Source of the DNA: Propionibacteriales bacterium
Lineage (GTDB): Bacteria; Actinomycetota; Actinomycetes; Propionibacteriales; Nocardioidaceae
DNA length: 35,354 nucleotides
NCBI GenBank assembly: GCA_009377795.1
Contig: WHTJ01000048.1
Coordinates: 1-35,354, forward strand
Direction of reading: 5' to 3'
Below the pieces are notes generated by a model. It was not told the DNA's origin. It saw nothing but the letters and a program-made list of their open reading frames with translations, and did no database searches. Positions 18,326-28,163 of this stretch are shown piece by piece (within the stretch, counting starts at the first letter, position 1; every line of letters begins with the position of its first letter). A program made the translations under genes and the position numbers.

Positions 18326-18334
18326 ACGCTATCA
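18326..18334 (-). promoter_or_regulatory. Putative extended -10 of the atp operon
   Basis: On the minus strand TGATAGCGT fits TGNTANNNT. It would start transcription near 18319 and give a leader of about 80 nt before the first atp gene. No good -35 is recognised. Confidence 0.35.
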
Positions 18335-18507
18335 CAGGACCCACCTGCGGATCGGGGTGAGCAGAAGGTCGTCATCTTCGGCGGCCATCCTTGCGTCGGC
18401 GACTGCACGAGTCGTCGCGGTCTGAGGTCCTGCGATCCCGGTGGAGAGGTCTCCGCGGATCGCTTGTGAAAACTAGCACAAAGTCCCGGCCGGAGAAAAA
18501 TCGGCCC

Positions 18508-19641
18508 TCACGATCGCGGGACCCGCTCCCGGATCCGCCGCGGGTGGCCGAACGTGAGCAGCACGGCGACGACGAGCAGCATCGTCAACCCGAGGACGGA
18601 CCGCCAGCCGGTGAACAAGGAGACGATCAGCGCGCCGAACGCCACCAGGCTCGCCCACAGGTACATCAGGAGCACGGCCCTTCGGTGCGAATGCCCGATC
18701 TCCAGGAGCCGGTGATGGAGATGCCGCTTGTCGGGGGCGAACGGCGACCGGCCGGCACGCGTACGGCGTACGACCGCGAGCACGAGATCAACGAGCGGCA
18801 CGATCAGGATCGCCAGCGGAAGGAGCAACGGCAGCATGGCCGGCAACAGGCTGGCCTGCGCACCGGCCACGCCCTGGTCGACGCTCGACGGGTCGTACCG
18901 ACCGGTGAAGGTGATGGCCGAACACGCCAGGATGAACCCGATCAGCAGGGCGCCCGCGTCGCCGATGAACATCCTGGCCGGATAGAAGTTGTGCGGCAGG
19001 ATGCCCAGGCAGACGCCGATGAGCGCCGCCGTCAGCAGGGCGGCCGGGGTGCTGCGCTCCAGGTTGTTGGCCGCGGCGATGATGTAGCTGTATCCGAAGA
19101 ACGCCGAGGCTCCGATGCAGACCACGCCGGTGGCGAGGCCGTCCAGCCCGTCCACGAAGTTCACCGCGTTGACGGTCGCGACGATGACCAGAATGGAGAG
19201 CAACGCGGCCTGGGTCGGGTCGAGCACCAAGGTCGAGACGCCGGGTATCGGCACCCAGTAGAACTGCACCCCGGCGAGGACGACGATCCCCGCGGCCACC
19301 ACCTCGCCGGCCGCCTTGGTCACGGCATCCAGCTCGAAGATGTCGTCGATCACCCCGACCGCGCAGACCACCGTGCCGCCCAGCAGCACCACCCAGACGT
19401 CCTTGAACATGTTCTCGGTGCCGTCACCGCCGAGGAACGGCAGGTTCCACGCCACCAGCACCGCCACGCCGAGGCCGCCCAGCATCGCGATCCCGCCGAA
19501 CGTCGGGATCGGAATCGCATGCACGTCCCGGTCGCGCACTTGCGCGACGGCGCCGATCCGGATGGACATCTCCCGCGCCAGGGTGGCGAGCAGAAACGTC
19601 GCGGCCGCCGCCACCAACAGGACCAGGACGTACTCACGCAT
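18508..19641 (-). CDS. wecA: MraY/WecA-family undecaprenyl-phosphate sugar-1-phosphate transferase
   Basis: 377-residue polytopic membrane enzyme with about 11 helices. It transfers GlcNAc-1-phosphate from UDP-GlcNAc to a polyprenyl phosphate, starting arabinogalactan or teichoic-type polymers. Motifs present are GVIDDIFELD (Mg-binding aspartates), NAVNFVDGLDGLA, ARMFIGDAGALLIGF, and the C-terminal RHLHHRLLEIGHSH typical of WecA rather than MraY. In M. tuberculosis the ortholog (rfe, Rv1302) has the same neighbours. Its ATG is 4 nt from the tsaC stop, so it is in the prfA-prmC-tsaC operon. Confidence 0.92.
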   Translation of the reverse strand: MREYVLVLLVAAAATFLLATLAREMSIRIGAVAQVRDRDVHAIPIPTFGGIAMLGGLGVAVLVAWNLPFLGGDGTENMFKDVWVVLLGGTVVCAVGVIDDIFELDAVTKAAGEVVAAGIVVLAGVQFYWVPIPGVSTLVLDPTQAALLSILVIVATVNAVNFVDGLDGLATGVVCIGASAFFGYSYIIAAANNLERSTPAALLTAALIGVCLGILPHNFYPARMFIGDAGALLIGFILACSAITFTGRYDPSSVDQGVAGAQASLLPAMLPLLLPLAILIVPLVDLVLAVVRRTRAGRSPFAPDKRHLHHRLLEIGHSHRRAVLLMYLWASLVAFGALIVSLFTGWRSVLGLTMLLVVAVLLTFGHPRRIRERVPRS

Positions 19642-19645
19642 GAGC

Positions 19646-20293
19646 TCAGCCGGCGTCCTCGGTCGCCGGAACGACCGATCGCAGCTCCTCCAGGCTCAGG
19701 GCGCCCGCGCGTACCAGCCGGGGCACGTCGGGGGTGAGATCCACGATGCTCGAGGGGACGCCCTTCGGCGCCGGCCCGTCGTCCAGGTACACCTCGACCG
19801 ACTCGCCGAGCATCTCCTCCGCCTCGGCCGCGGTCGTGGCCGCCGGTTTCCCGGTCAGGTTGGCGCTGCTCACGGCGAGCGGGCCGGTCCGCGCCAGCAG
19901 CGACAGCGCGACCTGCTGGTCCGGCATCCGGATGGCGACCGTGCCCCTGGTGTCCCCCAGGTCCCAGCGAAGCGAGGACTGGTGGCGGCAGATCATGGTC
20001 AACGGCCCGGGCCAGAACTTCTCCGCGAGCTCCCGGGCGTGATCCGGTAGCCCCGTGGCCAGGGCGTCCAGCGTCGTACGCGCGGAGATCAGCACCGGGG
20101 GCGGCATCTCGCGGCCACGGCCCTTCGCGGCCAGCAGGCGGCGTACGCCGGCCGGGTCGAACGCGTCACACCCGAGGCCGTAGACGGTGTCGGTGGGCAA
20201 GACGACCAGCGAGCCCTCCCGGGTCGCGAGCAGGGCCGCCTCGAGCCCGGACTGCAGCTCGTCCGGGTCCGTGCAGTCGTATCGCTGACTCAC
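19646..20293 (-). CDS. L-threonylcarbamoyladenylate synthase (TsaC/Sua5/YrdC)
   Basis: 215-residue enzyme forming threonylcarbamoyl-AMP from Thr, bicarbonate and ATP for the t6A37 modification of ANN-decoding tRNAs. The YrdC core shows VVLPTDTVYGLGCDAF near residues 31-46, then the lysine/arginine-rich AAKGRGREMPPPVLI, FWPGPLTMI and GPLAVSSANLTGKPA. A C-terminal Sua5 domain is absent, so it is the short form. GTG 20293 is chosen because AGGAGG lies 6 nt upstream. The frame remains open far upstream through antisense-like sequence that overlaps prmC in another frame, and this is rejected. Confidence 0.92.
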   Translation of the reverse strand: MSQRYDCTDPDELQSGLEAALLATREGSLVVLPTDTVYGLGCDAFDPAGVRRLLAAKGRGREMPPPVLISARTTLDALATGLPDHARELAEKFWPGPLTMICRHQSSLRWDLGDTRGTVAIRMPDQQVALSLLARTGPLAVSSANLTGKPAATTAAEAEEMLGESVEVYLDDGPAPKGVPSSIVDLTPDVPRLVRAGALSLEELRSVVPATEDAG

Positions 20294-20351
20294 GCAGCCT
20301 CCTTCGACGTCACATGCGAGGTCCATCGTGCCAGGCGCGGCGCGCGGCGGA

Positions 20352-21263
20352 TCACACCCGTCGGGCGGTGACGAATCGGAGGCGTCCGGCGAGGTCGAGG
20401 TTGTCCCGTACGCCGGACCATCGTCCGCTCCCCGAGAACACCGCGGGCGCCGACTCGCCCTGCGCGTCGGCGTGCTCGCACCCCACCCAGCCGCCGGGCC
20501 GGAGCAGCCTGGCGGCGACCCGCTCGACCTCGCGGATCGCGTCCAGCCCGTCCGCACCCGACCACAGCGCGGCCGCGGGATCGTGGTCGCGGGCCTCGGT
20601 CTGCACCGCGTCGTACGCGTCCAAGGGGATGTACGGCGGATTCGACACCACGACGTCGACCGTGCCGTCGAGATCGGCGAACGCGTGCGCCATGTCGCCG
20701 TGGCGCAGGTCCACGCCGGTCCCGGTGAGGTTGCGCTGCGCATACGCGAACGCCTCCCCGTCCAGCTCCACGGCATGGACGGCGGCCTCGGGAACCTCCG
20801 TCGCCAGCGCCAGCGCGATCGCCCCGGAGCCGGTGCCCAGGTCGACCACGCTCCTTCGCGCCGAGATTGGGAGGTCACGGAGTACGTCGATCGCCCACCC
20901 GGCCAACAGCTCGGTCTCCGGCCGGGGGACGAACACCCCGGGACCGACCTCGACCTCGACGTACCGGAACGGCGCGCTCCCCACGATGTGCTGCAGCGGC
21001 TCCCGCCCCGCCCGCCGCTCCACCAGGCGCCGATAGCGCTCCAGCTGCTCCGCCGACAGCTCCCGGCCCGAGGCCAGCCGGGAGCGCGAGACGTCCAGCA
21101 CGTGGGCGAGCAGCGCCTCGGCGTCATGCCGAGGCGCGTCGACCCCAGCCGCCTCCAGGGCGGCGACCGCCTCGGCCAGCTCCCCCGCCAGCCCCCCTTC
21201 GCGCCGAGATTGCACATCTGGTCGACCAGATGTGCAATCTCGGCGCGAAAAGGTCTCAGACAC
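20352..21263 (-). CDS. prmC: Release factor glutamine N5-methyltransferase PrmC (HemK), with repeat-derived segments
   Basis: 303-residue SAM-dependent enzyme that methylates the GGQ glutamine of release factors. The N-terminal helical domain covers about 25-110. The SAM motif is [15 protein letters not shown] (139-153) and the catalytic NPPY is at 208-211. It follows prfA, its substrate gene, with GTG 21263 overlapping the prfA stop region. Two oddities come from the dispersed repeat. Residues 5-22 are encoded by palindrome copy B, and ISARR (133-137), just before the SAM motif, is encoded by a half-copy at 20855-20869. A second in-frame GTG at 21215, inside the palindrome, is an alternative start. 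The enzyme core looks intact. Confidence 0.93.
   Translation of the reverse strand: MSETFSRRDCTSGRPDVQSRREGGLAGELAEAVAALEAAGVDAPRHDAEALLAHVLDVSRSRLASGRELSAEQLERYRRLVERRAGREPLQHIVGSAPFRYVEVEVGPGVFVPRPETELLAGWAIDVLRDLPISARRSVVDLGTGSGAIALALATEVPEAAVHAVELDGEAFAYAQRNLTGTGVDLRHGDMAHAFADLDGTVDVVVSNPPYIPLDAYDAVQTEARDHDPAAALWSGADGLDAIREVERVAARLLRPGGWVGCEHADAQGESAPAVFSGSGRWSGVRDNLDLAGRLRFVTARRV
20855..20869. repeat. Half-copy of the palindromic repeat inside prmC
   Basis: TTCGCGCCGAGATTG matches one arm of the family and is in frame within prmC, encoding the segment PISARR between the N-terminal domain and the SAM-binding motif. Confidence 0.75.
21198..21249. repeat. Full palindromic repeat, copy B, at the prfA-prmC junction
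   Basis: A 52-nt perfect palindrome (26 bp each side of GTC|GAC, no loop) containing TTCGCGCCGAGATTGC. The right flank AAGG is shared with copy C. It begins 6 nt past the prfA stop on the minus strand and encodes part of the PrmC N-terminus. The hairpin would sit in the translation-initiation region of prmC mRNA. Confidence 0.9.
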
Positions 21264-22335
21264 CGGACTCGACGGCGGCCAGGCGATCGGCCAGGTCGGC
21301 CTCGACGCAGGTCTGGATCACGTCGTCCAGGTCGCCGCCGAGCACCTGGTCGAGGTTGTACGCCTTGTAACCGACTCGGTGGTCGGAGATCCGGTTCTCC
21401 GGGAAGTTGTAGGTGCGGATGCGCTCGGACCGGTCGACCGTGCGTACCTGGGAGCGGCGCGCGTCGGCCGCCGCGGCGTCGGCCTCCTCCTGCGCGAGCG
21501 TCAGCAGCCGGGCGCGCAGGATCCGCATGGCCTGTTCGCGGTTCTGCAGCTGGCTCTTCTCGTTCTGGCAGCTCACCACGATCCCGGTGGGCAGGTGGGT
21601 GATCCGGACTGCGGAGTCGGTGGTGTTGACGCTCTGCCCTCCGGGGCCGGAGGAACGGAAGACGTCGATCCGCAGGTCGTTCTCGTCGATCTGTACGTCG
21701 ATAGGCTCGGCCTCGGGCATCACCAGGACGCCTGCCGCGGAGGTGTGGATCCGGCCCTGCGACTCGGTGACCGGTACCCGTTGCACCCGGTGTACGCCGC
21801 CCTCGAACTTCAGCCGGGCGTACGGCGCCTCGCCCGGCTCCGGACTACCCTTCGCCTTCACCGCCACCGTCGCGCTCCGGTAACCGCCGAGACCGGACTC
21901 GGTGGCGTCCAGGACCTCGGTCCGCCAGCCCCGCCGCTCGGCATAACGCAGGTACATGCGCAACAGGTCACCGGCGAACAACGCCGACTCCTCGCCGCCC
22001 GCGCCCGCCTTGATCTCCAGCAGGGCGTCCTTGCCGTCGGCCGAGTCCCGGGGAACCAGCAGGTGCCGCAACCGCTCCGCCGAGACCACCAGCCGGTCGG
22101 CCAGCCGGGCCGCCTCGTCGGCGAAGGCGTCGTCCTCGTGGGCCAGCTCCCGCGCGGCCTCCGCGTCGTCCGCGGTGGTCTGCCACTCCCGGTAGGCGCG
22201 CACGATCGCGCTGAGCTCCGCATAACGCTGGCTGAGCCTGCGAACCAGGGCCTGGTCGCCGTGGATCCCGGGCTCGGCCAGCCGTCGCTCCAGCTCGGCG
22301 TGTTCGCCGATCAGCGAGTCGACCGCCTCGAACAT
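21256..22335 (-). CDS. prfA: Peptide chain release factor 1
   Basis: 359-residue RF1 that recognises UAA and UAG and triggers peptide release. The tripeptide anticodon-like PVT is at 188-190 ([15 protein letters not shown]), which marks RF1 rather than RF2. The catalytic GGQ is at 232-234 in [20 protein letters not shown] 22335 is preceded by GGAAGGTGG; the frame extends further upstream without homology. The next gene, prmC, methylates this GGQ. Confidence 0.97.
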   Translation of the reverse strand: MFEAVDSLIGEHAELERRLAEPGIHGDQALVRRLSQRYAELSAIVRAYREWQTTADDAEAARELAHEDDAFADEAARLADRLVVSAERLRHLLVPRDSADGKDALLEIKAGAGGEESALFAGDLLRMYLRYAERRGWRTEVLDATESGLGGYRSATVAVKAKGSPEPGEAPYARLKFEGGVHRVQRVPVTESQGRIHTSAAGVLVMPEAEPIDVQIDENDLRIDVFRSSGPGGQSVNTTDSAVRITHLPTGIVVSCQNEKSQLQNREQAMRILRARLLTLAQEEADAAAADARRSQVRTVDRSERIRTYNFPENRISDHRVGYKAYNLDQVLGGDLDDVIQTCVEADLADRLAAVESGV

Positions 22336-22407
22336 GACCCACCTTCCTTCGCCGGCATCGCCTTGTCCGGCCCAGCGGTCCCTGGCTGAGTTGTCCAGGA
22401 CAGGACG

Positions 22408-22453
22408 ACGGCGCCGACCCCACGAGAGCTGATGTCTCGGCGGTCGGCGCCGT
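22408..22453. terminator. Hairpin between rpmE and prfA
   Basis: 12-bp perfect arms ACGGCGCCGACC (22408-22419) and its complement (22442-22453) enclose an inner CGAGA/TCTCG stem. It lies 7 nt after the rpmE stop on the minus strand. No U-run follows, so partial termination or RNA stabilisation between rpmE and prfA is the likely role. Confidence 0.55.
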
Positions 22454-22460
22454 ACGTGAG

Positions 22461-22679
22461 CTACTTGGCCGGCTGCTTCTTGGCGTAACGCTTCTCGAAC
22501 CTGGCCACGCGGCCGCCGGTGTCGAGGATCTTCTGCTTGCCGGTGTAGAAGGGGTGGCAGTTGGAGCAGACGTCGGCGTGGATGACGCCGTTCGCCGCCG
22601 TGCTCCGGGTGGTGAACGTGTTGCCGCAGGTGCACGTCACCTGCGTCACCACATACTCGGGATGAATGTCTGGCTTCAT
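22461..22679 (-). CDS. rpmE: 50S ribosomal protein L31 (zinc-binding form)
   Basis: 72-residue L31 of the Cys-containing, zinc-binding type. Cys16 and Cys18 (VTCTCGN) pair with Cys38 and Cys41 ([15 protein letters not shown]). Actinobacteria usually also carry a Cys-free paralogue used under zinc limitation; it is not in this window. ATG 22679 gives the canonical MKPDIHPEY start with AAAGGA upstream; the open frame to 22772 is rejected. Confidence 0.97.
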   Translation of the reverse strand: MKPDIHPEYVVTQVTCTCGNTFTTRSTAANGVIHADVCSNCHPFYTGKQKILDTGGRVARFEKRYAKKQPAK

Positions 22680-22806
22680 CGGTTTCCTTTGCTCTCCGGG
22701 CCGCCGGGTCGACGCGGTTTCTCCGCACGTCGTGAACCGGGACCTCTCACACCAGTGTGCCATCGGCCTCAATGGCCGGCCAATCGGCGAGCGCCGTGCG
22801 CTGCGG

Positions 22807-24576
22807 CTAGTCGCCGTCGTCGGTACGGCGGCCGTTGCTCGCGGTCGGCGTTGTCTTGTTCACCTGCAGCAGGAACTCGGTGTTGGACTTGGCGTCCTTG
22901 AGCTTGTTCAGTAGCAGCTCCAGAGCCTGCTGACCCTCGAGCGCGGCCAGGACGCGGCGGAGCTTCCAGGTGATGGCCAGCTCGTCCTTGCCCATCAGCA
23001 GCTCCTCGCGGCGGGTACCCGACGCGTCGACGTCGATGGCCGGGAAGATCCGCTTGTCGGCGAACTCGCGCCGCAACCGCAGCTCGGAGTTGCCGGTGCC
23101 CTTGAACTCCTCGAAGATCACCTCGTCCATCTTGGAGCCGGTCTCCACCAGCGCGGTCGCGAGGATGGTGAGCGAGCCGCCGTCCTCGACGTTGCGGGCG
23201 GCCCCGAAGAACCGCTTGGGCGGGTAGAGGGCCGAGGAGTCCACGCCACCGGACAGGATCCGCCCGCTGGCTGGCGCGGCCAGGTTGTACGCGCGCCCGA
23301 GGCGGGTGATCGAGTCGAGGAGTACGACGACGTCGTGCCCGAGCTCGACCAGTCGCTTGGCGCGCTCGATGGACAGCTCCGCGACCGTGGTGTGGTCGTC
23401 CGCCGGCCGGTCGAAGGTGGAGGCGATGACCTCACCCTTGACCGTGCGCTCCATCTCGGTGACCTCCTCAGGGCGCTCGTCGACGAGCACGACCATGAGA
23501 TGGCACTCGGGGTTGTTCGTGGTGATCGCGTTCGCGACCGCCTGCAGCACCATCGTCTTGCCGGCCTTCGGCGGCGAGACGATCAGCGCGCGCTGGCCCT
23601 TGCCGATCGGCGCCACGATGTCGATGACCCGGGTCGTGAGCTGACCGGACTCGGTCTCGAGACGCAGCCGGTCGGCGGCGTACAGCGGGGTGAGCTTGTT
23701 GAACTCGACGCGGTTCTTGGCGACCTCGGCGTCGGCGCCGTTGATGGTGTCCAGGCGCACCAGCGGGTTGTACTTCTCCCGCCGCTCGCCCTCGCGGGGC
23801 TGGCGTACCTGACCGGTGATCGCGTCGCCCTTGCGCAGGCCGAAGCGGCGCACCATGGACATCGAGACGTAGACGTCGTTCGGACCGGGCAGGTAGCCGC
23901 TGGTCCGGACGAAGGCGTAGTTGTCGAGGAGATCCAGGATGCCCGCGACCGGGAGGAGTACGTCGTCCTCGGCGATGGTGGGCTCGGAGTCGTGCTGGCC
24001 GCCGGTTCGGCGGTCGCGGTTGCGGCCGCGCCGACGGCGGCGGCTGCCCGCGCCCTGGTCGCGGTTTTGACCGCCCTGGTCGCGGTTTTGCCCGCCCTGG
24101 TCGCGGTTTTGACCGCCCTGGTCGCGGTCCTGACCCCCCTGCTCGCGGTTGTCCCGCTGCCTGTGGTCCCGGCCCTGCTTGCCGCCCTGGTCGCGGTTGT
24201 CCTGCTGCCTGGACTCGCGGCCCCGGACGTCGCCGGACGCAGCGGCGCCCGGCGGCTCGGTCACCCCCGCGGTGTCGCTGGAAGTCTGTGTGGAGCCGTT
24301 CTTCTCCGGCTCCTTCGGAGAGGTCTCGCCAGTGCGTGCGCTCGCGTCGGCCGCGGGGCGCTGCCCGCCCTGCGCGGCCTGGATCGCCTCGACCAGCTGG
24401 CTCTTGCGCATCTGCCCAGCACCTTTGATGCCCAAGCCACCGGCGAGTTGCTTGAGCTCAGGGAGCAGCATCGCGGAGAGACCGCTGCCCTTGCGGCGCC
24501 GATTCGAGGTCGACTCGCTGGTCGACTCCTTCGCATCGTCGGCCTGCACGGGAGCTGTGGTAGTGGTGTCTGTCAC
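22807..24576 (-). CDS. rho: Transcription termination factor Rho with Arg/Gln-rich repeat insertion
   Basis: 589-residue hexameric RNA helicase. The Rho-N domain is at about 33-70 ([18 protein letters not shown]). A disordered insertion at about 71-200 contains QNRDQGG heptads (149-176) followed by [12 protein letters not shown]. The cold-shock RNA-binding domain is at about 205-265 ([20 protein letters not shown]). The ATPase has Walker A SPPKAGKT (334-341), [16 protein letters not shown], and [11 protein letters not shown] with the R-loop. Extended N-terminal domains of this kind are usual in high-GC Gram-positive Rho and increase RNA binding. GTG 24576 is chosen from a GGAAGGA upstream and a typical MTDTTT start; the frame to 24741 is rejected. 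Confidence 0.96.
   Translation of the reverse strand: MTDTTTTAPVQADDAKESTSESTSNRRRKGSGLSAMLLPELKQLAGGLGIKGAGQMRKSQLVEAIQAAQGGQRPAADASARTGETSPKEPEKNGSTQTSSDTAGVTEPPGAAASGDVRGRESRQQDNRDQGGKQGRDHRQRDNREQGGQDRDQGGQNRDQGGQNRDQGGQNRDQGAGSRRRRRGRNRDRRTGGQHDSEPTIAEDDVLLPVAGILDLLDNYAFVRTSGYLPGPNDVYVSMSMVRRFGLRKGDAITGQVRQPREGERREKYNPLVRLDTINGADAEVAKNRVEFNKLTPLYAADRLRLETESGQLTTRVIDIVAPIGKGQRALIVSPPKAGKTMVLQAVANAITTNNPECHLMVVLVDERPEEVTEMERTVKGEVIASTFDRPADDHTTVAELSIERAKRLVELGHDVVVLLDSITRLGRAYNLAAPASGRILSGGVDSSALYPPKRFFGAARNVEDGGSLTILATALVETGSKMDEVIFEEFKGTGNSELRLRREFADKRIFPAIDVDASGTRREELLMGKDELAITWKLRRVLAALEGQQALELLLNKLKDAKSNTEFLLQVNKTTPTASNGRRTDDGD
24053..24156. repeat. 21-nt tandem repeat inside rho
   Basis: About five units of 21 nt (starts at 24053, 24074, 24095, 24116 and a degenerate one at 24137) encode the QNRDQGG heptads. 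The first three are nearly identical, so recent slippage and strain variation are likely. Confidence 0.85.
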
Positions 24577-24848
24577 GTGAGGTCCTTCCCACGTCGGCGC
24601 TTCGGGTGTGACGCCCGGGCGCCTCGGATCGGCGGATTTGCGTGGTGGCAATTCCGCGAGTGTGGTGCGGAACGCGCCGGATTGGCGTGATTCCGGTGAA
24701 CTCCCAACTTCGCCGTCTACATCGTAGGTAGCGGCATCCAAATGTTTCGGATCTTGAGAGCGTCACCCCCGACCGGGGTGTGCATGCACGACAGTATCAC
24801 CCTTCGGTGCCGTTGTGCTCACCCCTGCCAACAACCGAGGTCAGTGAA
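24577..24848 (-). promoter_or_regulatory. rho: rho leader and promoter region
   Basis: The 272-nt interval between thrB and rho has no supported gene. On the minus strand TGATACTGT (24799-24791) fits an extended -10, giving a leader of about 200 nt. A GTGCATGCAC palindrome (24780-24789) and a CACCCC/GGGGTG hairpin (24764-24780) lie at its 5' end. Rho leaders are often autoregulated through premature termination; that is inference here. Confidence 0.4.
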
Positions 24849-25745
24849 CTATTCCACACTCTCCACGGAGGCCCCCTCCGGATCGATCTCGCACGGTTCG
24901 ACTCGCCAGTCGGAACCCGCGATTGTACCCACCTCGGCCGCACCAGAAGCGCTGGTCAGCGCCAGGACCGTCGGCCCAGCCCCCGAAACCACGGCGGCGA
25001 CGCCCCGGGCCCGGAGCGCATCGATCAGCTTCGCGGACGGCGCCATCGCGGCCGAGCGGTACGGCTGGTGCAGCCGGTCCTCGGTGGCCGCGAGCAGGAG
25101 GTCCGGATGCTGGGTGAGCGCGGCGACCAGGAGCCCGGCACGGCTCGCGCTGAACGCCGCGTCGGCATGCGGGACGGTCGCCGGCAACAGCCCGCGCGCC
25201 GCCTCCGTGGACATCGGCTGCGCCGGGACGCAGGCGACCACGACCACGTCCGGGTGCGGCCGCAACGAGGTCGCCCGGGCCCGGTCGCCGTCCTGCCAGG
25301 CGACGGTGAAACCGCCGTAGATGCACGCGGCGACGTTGTCCGGGTGGCCCTCGAGCTCCGCGGCCGCCTGGAGTACGTCGGTGTCGTCGACCGCCGCCGG
25401 GCTCTCGGTGCCCAGCACCCGAGCCGCCATCAGCCCGGCCACGATCGCACTGGCCGACGAGCCGAGGCCCCGGCTGTGCGGAATCCGGTTCCGGCAGGCC
25501 AGCCGCAGCCCGGGCGGCTCGCCGCCCCACAGCCGCAGCCCGGCGCGCAGCGACGACACGACGAGGTGCGACTCGTCCCGGGGTACGGCGTCCGCGCCCT
25601 CGCCGGTGACCTTGACCTCCAGCCCCGCGTCGACCACGGTCACCGTGACCTCGTCGTACCATCCGAGCGACAGGCCGAAGCTGTCGAAACCGGGCCCGAG
25701 GTTGGCGCTGGTGGCGGGCACCCGCACCCGAACCTGACGTCGCAC
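24849..25745 (-). CDS. thrB: Homoserine kinase
   Basis: 298-residue GHMP-family kinase that phosphorylates homoserine with ATP in threonine synthesis. The N-terminal VRVPATSANLGPGFDSFG (7-24) and the ATP-binding loop PHSRGLGSSASA (89-100) are diagnostic; VVSGAGPTVLAL is the third GHMP motif. GTG 25745 is 4 nt after the thrC stop. The longer open frame running into thrC is rejected. Last gene of argS-lysA-hom-thrC-thrB. Confidence 0.96.
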   Translation of the reverse strand: MRRQVRVRVPATSANLGPGFDSFGLSLGWYDEVTVTVVDAGLEVKVTGEGADAVPRDESHLVVSSLRAGLRLWGGEPPGLRLACRNRIPHSRGLGSSASAIVAGLMAARVLGTESPAAVDDTDVLQAAAELEGHPDNVAACIYGGFTVAWQDGDRARATSLRPHPDVVVVACVPAQPMSTEAARGLLPATVPHADAAFSASRAGLLVAALTQHPDLLLAATEDRLHQPYRSAAMAPSAKLIDALRARGVAAVVSGAGPTVLALTSASGAAEVGTIAGSDWRVEPCEIDPEGASVESVE

Positions 25746-25749
25746 GAGG

Positions 25750-26829
25750 TCAGCCCAGCCCGGCCGCGCGCGCAGCGGCCTCGACGTCCGGGTCGACGAC
25801 CTGGTCCACCAGGTCGCGGGAGGACAACGCGGTGTCGATGTCCTTGAGCCCGTGCCCGGTGACCGTGATGACGACCGTCTGGCCACGCTCGACCAGTCCG
25901 GCGTCCCCGCTCGCCAGCAGGCCGGCGACGCCGGCCGCGGAGGCGGGCTCGGCGAAGACGCCGTCCCGCGAGGCCATCGCCCGCTGCGCGGACAGGATGT
26001 CGTCGTCGCGCACCGCCTCGATCCGGCCGACGGACTCGTCCCGTGCCTTCTCGGCCAGCCGCCACGACGCCGGGTTACCGATCCGGATCGCGCTCGCGAC
26101 GGTCTCCGGGCTCCGGACCACCTGACCCTGCACGATCGGCGCCGCACCCTCGGCCTGGAACCCCCACATGCGGGGCAGCGAGGACGCCCGGTCGTGCTCG
26201 CGGTACTCGCAATATCCCTTCCAGTACGCCGAAATATTGCCTGCGTTGCCCACCGGAAGCAGGTGCAGGTCGGGTGCTTCACCGAGCTCGTCGACGACCT
26301 CGAACGCGGCCGTCTTCTGACCCTCGATACGCACCGGGTTGACCGAGTTCACCAGCGACACCGGGTATCGCTCGGCGAGATCGCGCGCGATGCGGAGACA
26401 GTCGTCGAAGCCTCCGCGCACCGAGACGACGCGGGCGCCGTGTACGACGGCCTGCGCCATCTTGCCGCGCGCGATACGACCCTCCGGAATGAGCATGACC
26501 GGCTTCAGGCCGGCCCGGGCGGCGTACGCGCTCATCGACGCCGACGTGTTGCCGGTGGACGCGCAGACGACCGCCTCGGCGCCTTCGGCCAGCGCCGCCG
26601 AGATGGCCACGGTCATACCGCGGTCCTTGAACGAACCGGTGGGATTGCACCCCTCGACCTTGAGCCACACGTCGCAGCCGGTACGGCGAGACAGCCAGTC
26701 GGACCGCACCAGCGGCGTGCCGCCCTCGCGCAGGGTCACCACCGGACCGTCCGGTTCGATCGGCAGCCAGTCTCGGTACTCCTCGATCACACCGCGCCAG
26801 GCACGCGGGCCACCCGGGCCACCCGTCAC
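25750..26829 (-). CDS. thrC: Threonine synthase
   Basis: 359-residue PLP enzyme converting O-phosphohomoserine to threonine. The PLP lysine is Lys68 in [11 protein letters not shown]; the phosphate-binding loop is [15 protein letters not shown]. It starts with GTG 26829, overlapping the hom stop (GTGA). The start agrees with mycobacterial ThrC length and its [14 protein letters not shown]-like N-terminus. Confidence 0.97.
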   Translation of the reverse strand: MTGGPGGPRAWRGVIEEYRDWLPIEPDGPVVTLREGGTPLVRSDWLSRRTGCDVWLKVEGCNPTGSFKDRGMTVAISAALAEGAEAVVCASTGNTSASMSAYAARAGLKPVMLIPEGRIARGKMAQAVVHGARVVSVRGGFDDCLRIARDLAERYPVSLVNSVNPVRIEGQKTAAFEVVDELGEAPDLHLLPVGNAGNISAYWKGYCEYREHDRASSLPRMWGFQAEGAAPIVQGQVVRSPETVASAIRIGNPASWRLAEKARDESVGRIEAVRDDDILSAQRAMASRDGVFAEPASAAGVAGLLASGDAGLVERGQTVVITVTGHGLKDIDTALSSRDLVDQVVDPDVEAAARAAGLG

Positions 26830-28130
26830 TCGGGCTCCCCCTCCACTCGCATCACCGAACTCACCTCACGCACCGTATCGAGGCTCTGCAGCCGCCGCAC
26901 GGTCCGGGCGAGGGCCGCGTCGGTCGCGGTGTGGCTGACGATGACCAGCTGGGCGTCGTCGCCGCGTCCCTCCTGCCGCACGGTCTGGATCGAGACGTCG
27001 TGCTCGGCGAACTCGTGCGCCACCGTGGCGAGGACTCCCGCGCGGTCGTCGACGTCCAGCGCGATGTGGTAGCGGGTGCGGGTCTCGCCCATCGGCAGCA
27101 CCTCGCATTGGGCGTACGCCGACTCGCCGGCCCCGCGCACCTCCTGCAGCCGGTTGCGCGCGACGGTCACCAGGTCGCCGAGGACGGCACTGGCCGTCGG
27201 TGAGCCGCCCGCGCCCTGGCCGTAGAACATCAGCTGACCCGCGGCCTCGCTCTCGACGAACACCGCGTTGAAGGCATCGCGCACGTTCGCCAGCGGGTGG
27301 GTGCGGGGAATCATCGCCGGATGCACCCGTGCGGAGACCGCCGGGCCATCGGGCAGCTGGACCCGGTCGCAGATCGCCAGCAGCTTGACCACGCATCCCA
27401 TCTCGCGGGCCGAGGCGATGTCCGTCGCGCTGACGTCGGCGATGCCCTCCCGATGCACGTCTGCCGCGTTTACCCTTGTGTGGAAGGCCAAACTGGCCAG
27501 GATGGCGGCCTTGGCCGCGGCGTCGAACCCCTCGATATCGGCGGTCGGGTCGGCCTCGGCGTAGCCCAGCTGCTGCGCCTCCTCCAACGCCTCGGCGAAC
27601 CCGGCGCCGCTGGTGTCCATCCGGTCGAGGATGAAGTTCGTGGTGCCGTTGACGATGCCGATCACCTTGTTCACCGTGTCGCCGGCCAGCGACTCGCGCA
27701 GCGGCCGCAGGATCGGGATGGCGCCGGCGACCGCGGCCTCGAAGTAGAGGTCACGGCCCGCCTTCTCGGCGGCCGCGAACAGCGTCGCGCCGTCCTCCGC
27801 GAGCAGCGCCTTGTTCGCGGTGACCACCGAGGCGCCGTGCTCGAGCGCGGCGAGGATCAGCGTGCGCGCGGGTTCGATGCCACCCACGACCTCGATCACC
27901 AGGTCCACGTCTTCGCGGGTCACCAGGGCATGGGCATCCGCGGTGAACAGCTCCGGAGGTAAGGGTAGGTCGCGGGCGATCTGGGGACGGCGCACCGCGA
28001 TGCCGACCAGCTCCATGGGTGCGCCGATCCGCGCCTCGAGGTCGGCCGCCTGGGTGGCGATGATGCGCGTGACCTCGCTACCGACATTGCCGCAGCCGAG
28101 CATCGCGACTCGCAGCGTCCGCGCGTTCAT
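26826..28130 (-). CDS. hom: Homoserine dehydrogenase
   Basis: 434-residue enzyme reducing aspartate semialdehyde to homoserine. The NAD(P)-binding GCGNVG is at 12-17, with Lys107 in [10 protein letters not shown]. The catalytic core includes [11 protein letters not shown] and [20 protein letters not shown]-terminal ACT domain (about 355-430, [18 protein letters not shown]) indicates feedback inhibition by threonine. The 33-nt gap to lysA and overlap with thrC support one operon. Confidence 0.97.
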   Translation of the reverse strand: MNARTLRVAMLGCGNVGSEVTRIIATQAADLEARIGAPMELVGIAVRRPQIARDLPLPPELFTADAHALVTREDVDLVIEVVGGIEPARTLILAALEHGASVVTANKALLAEDGATLFAAAEKAGRDLYFEAAVAGAIPILRPLRESLAGDTVNKVIGIVNGTTNFILDRMDTSGAGFAEALEEAQQLGYAEADPTADIEGFDAAAKAAILASLAFHTRVNAADVHREGIADVSATDIASAREMGCVVKLLAICDRVQLPDGPAVSARVHPAMIPRTHPLANVRDAFNAVFVESEAAGQLMFYGQGAGGSPTASAVLGDLVTVARNRLQEVRGAGESAYAQCEVLPMGETRTRYHIALDVDDRAGVLATVAHEFAEHDVSIQTVRQEGRGDDAQLVIVSHTATDAALARTVRRLQSLDTVREVSSVMRVEGEPE

Positions 28131-28163
28131 TCACCACACCTTCCATCATCCGGACAAACCGTC

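Noticed and set aside
20294-21217. N-terminal extension of TsaC through the prmC region
   Set aside because: The extension is Arg/Trp/Ser-rich translation of prmC in another frame; a strong ribosome-binding site marks GTG 20293 as the start.
25746-26282. N-terminal extension of ThrB into thrC
   Set aside because: Frame-shifted reading of thrC; the GHMP family starts at GTG 25745.
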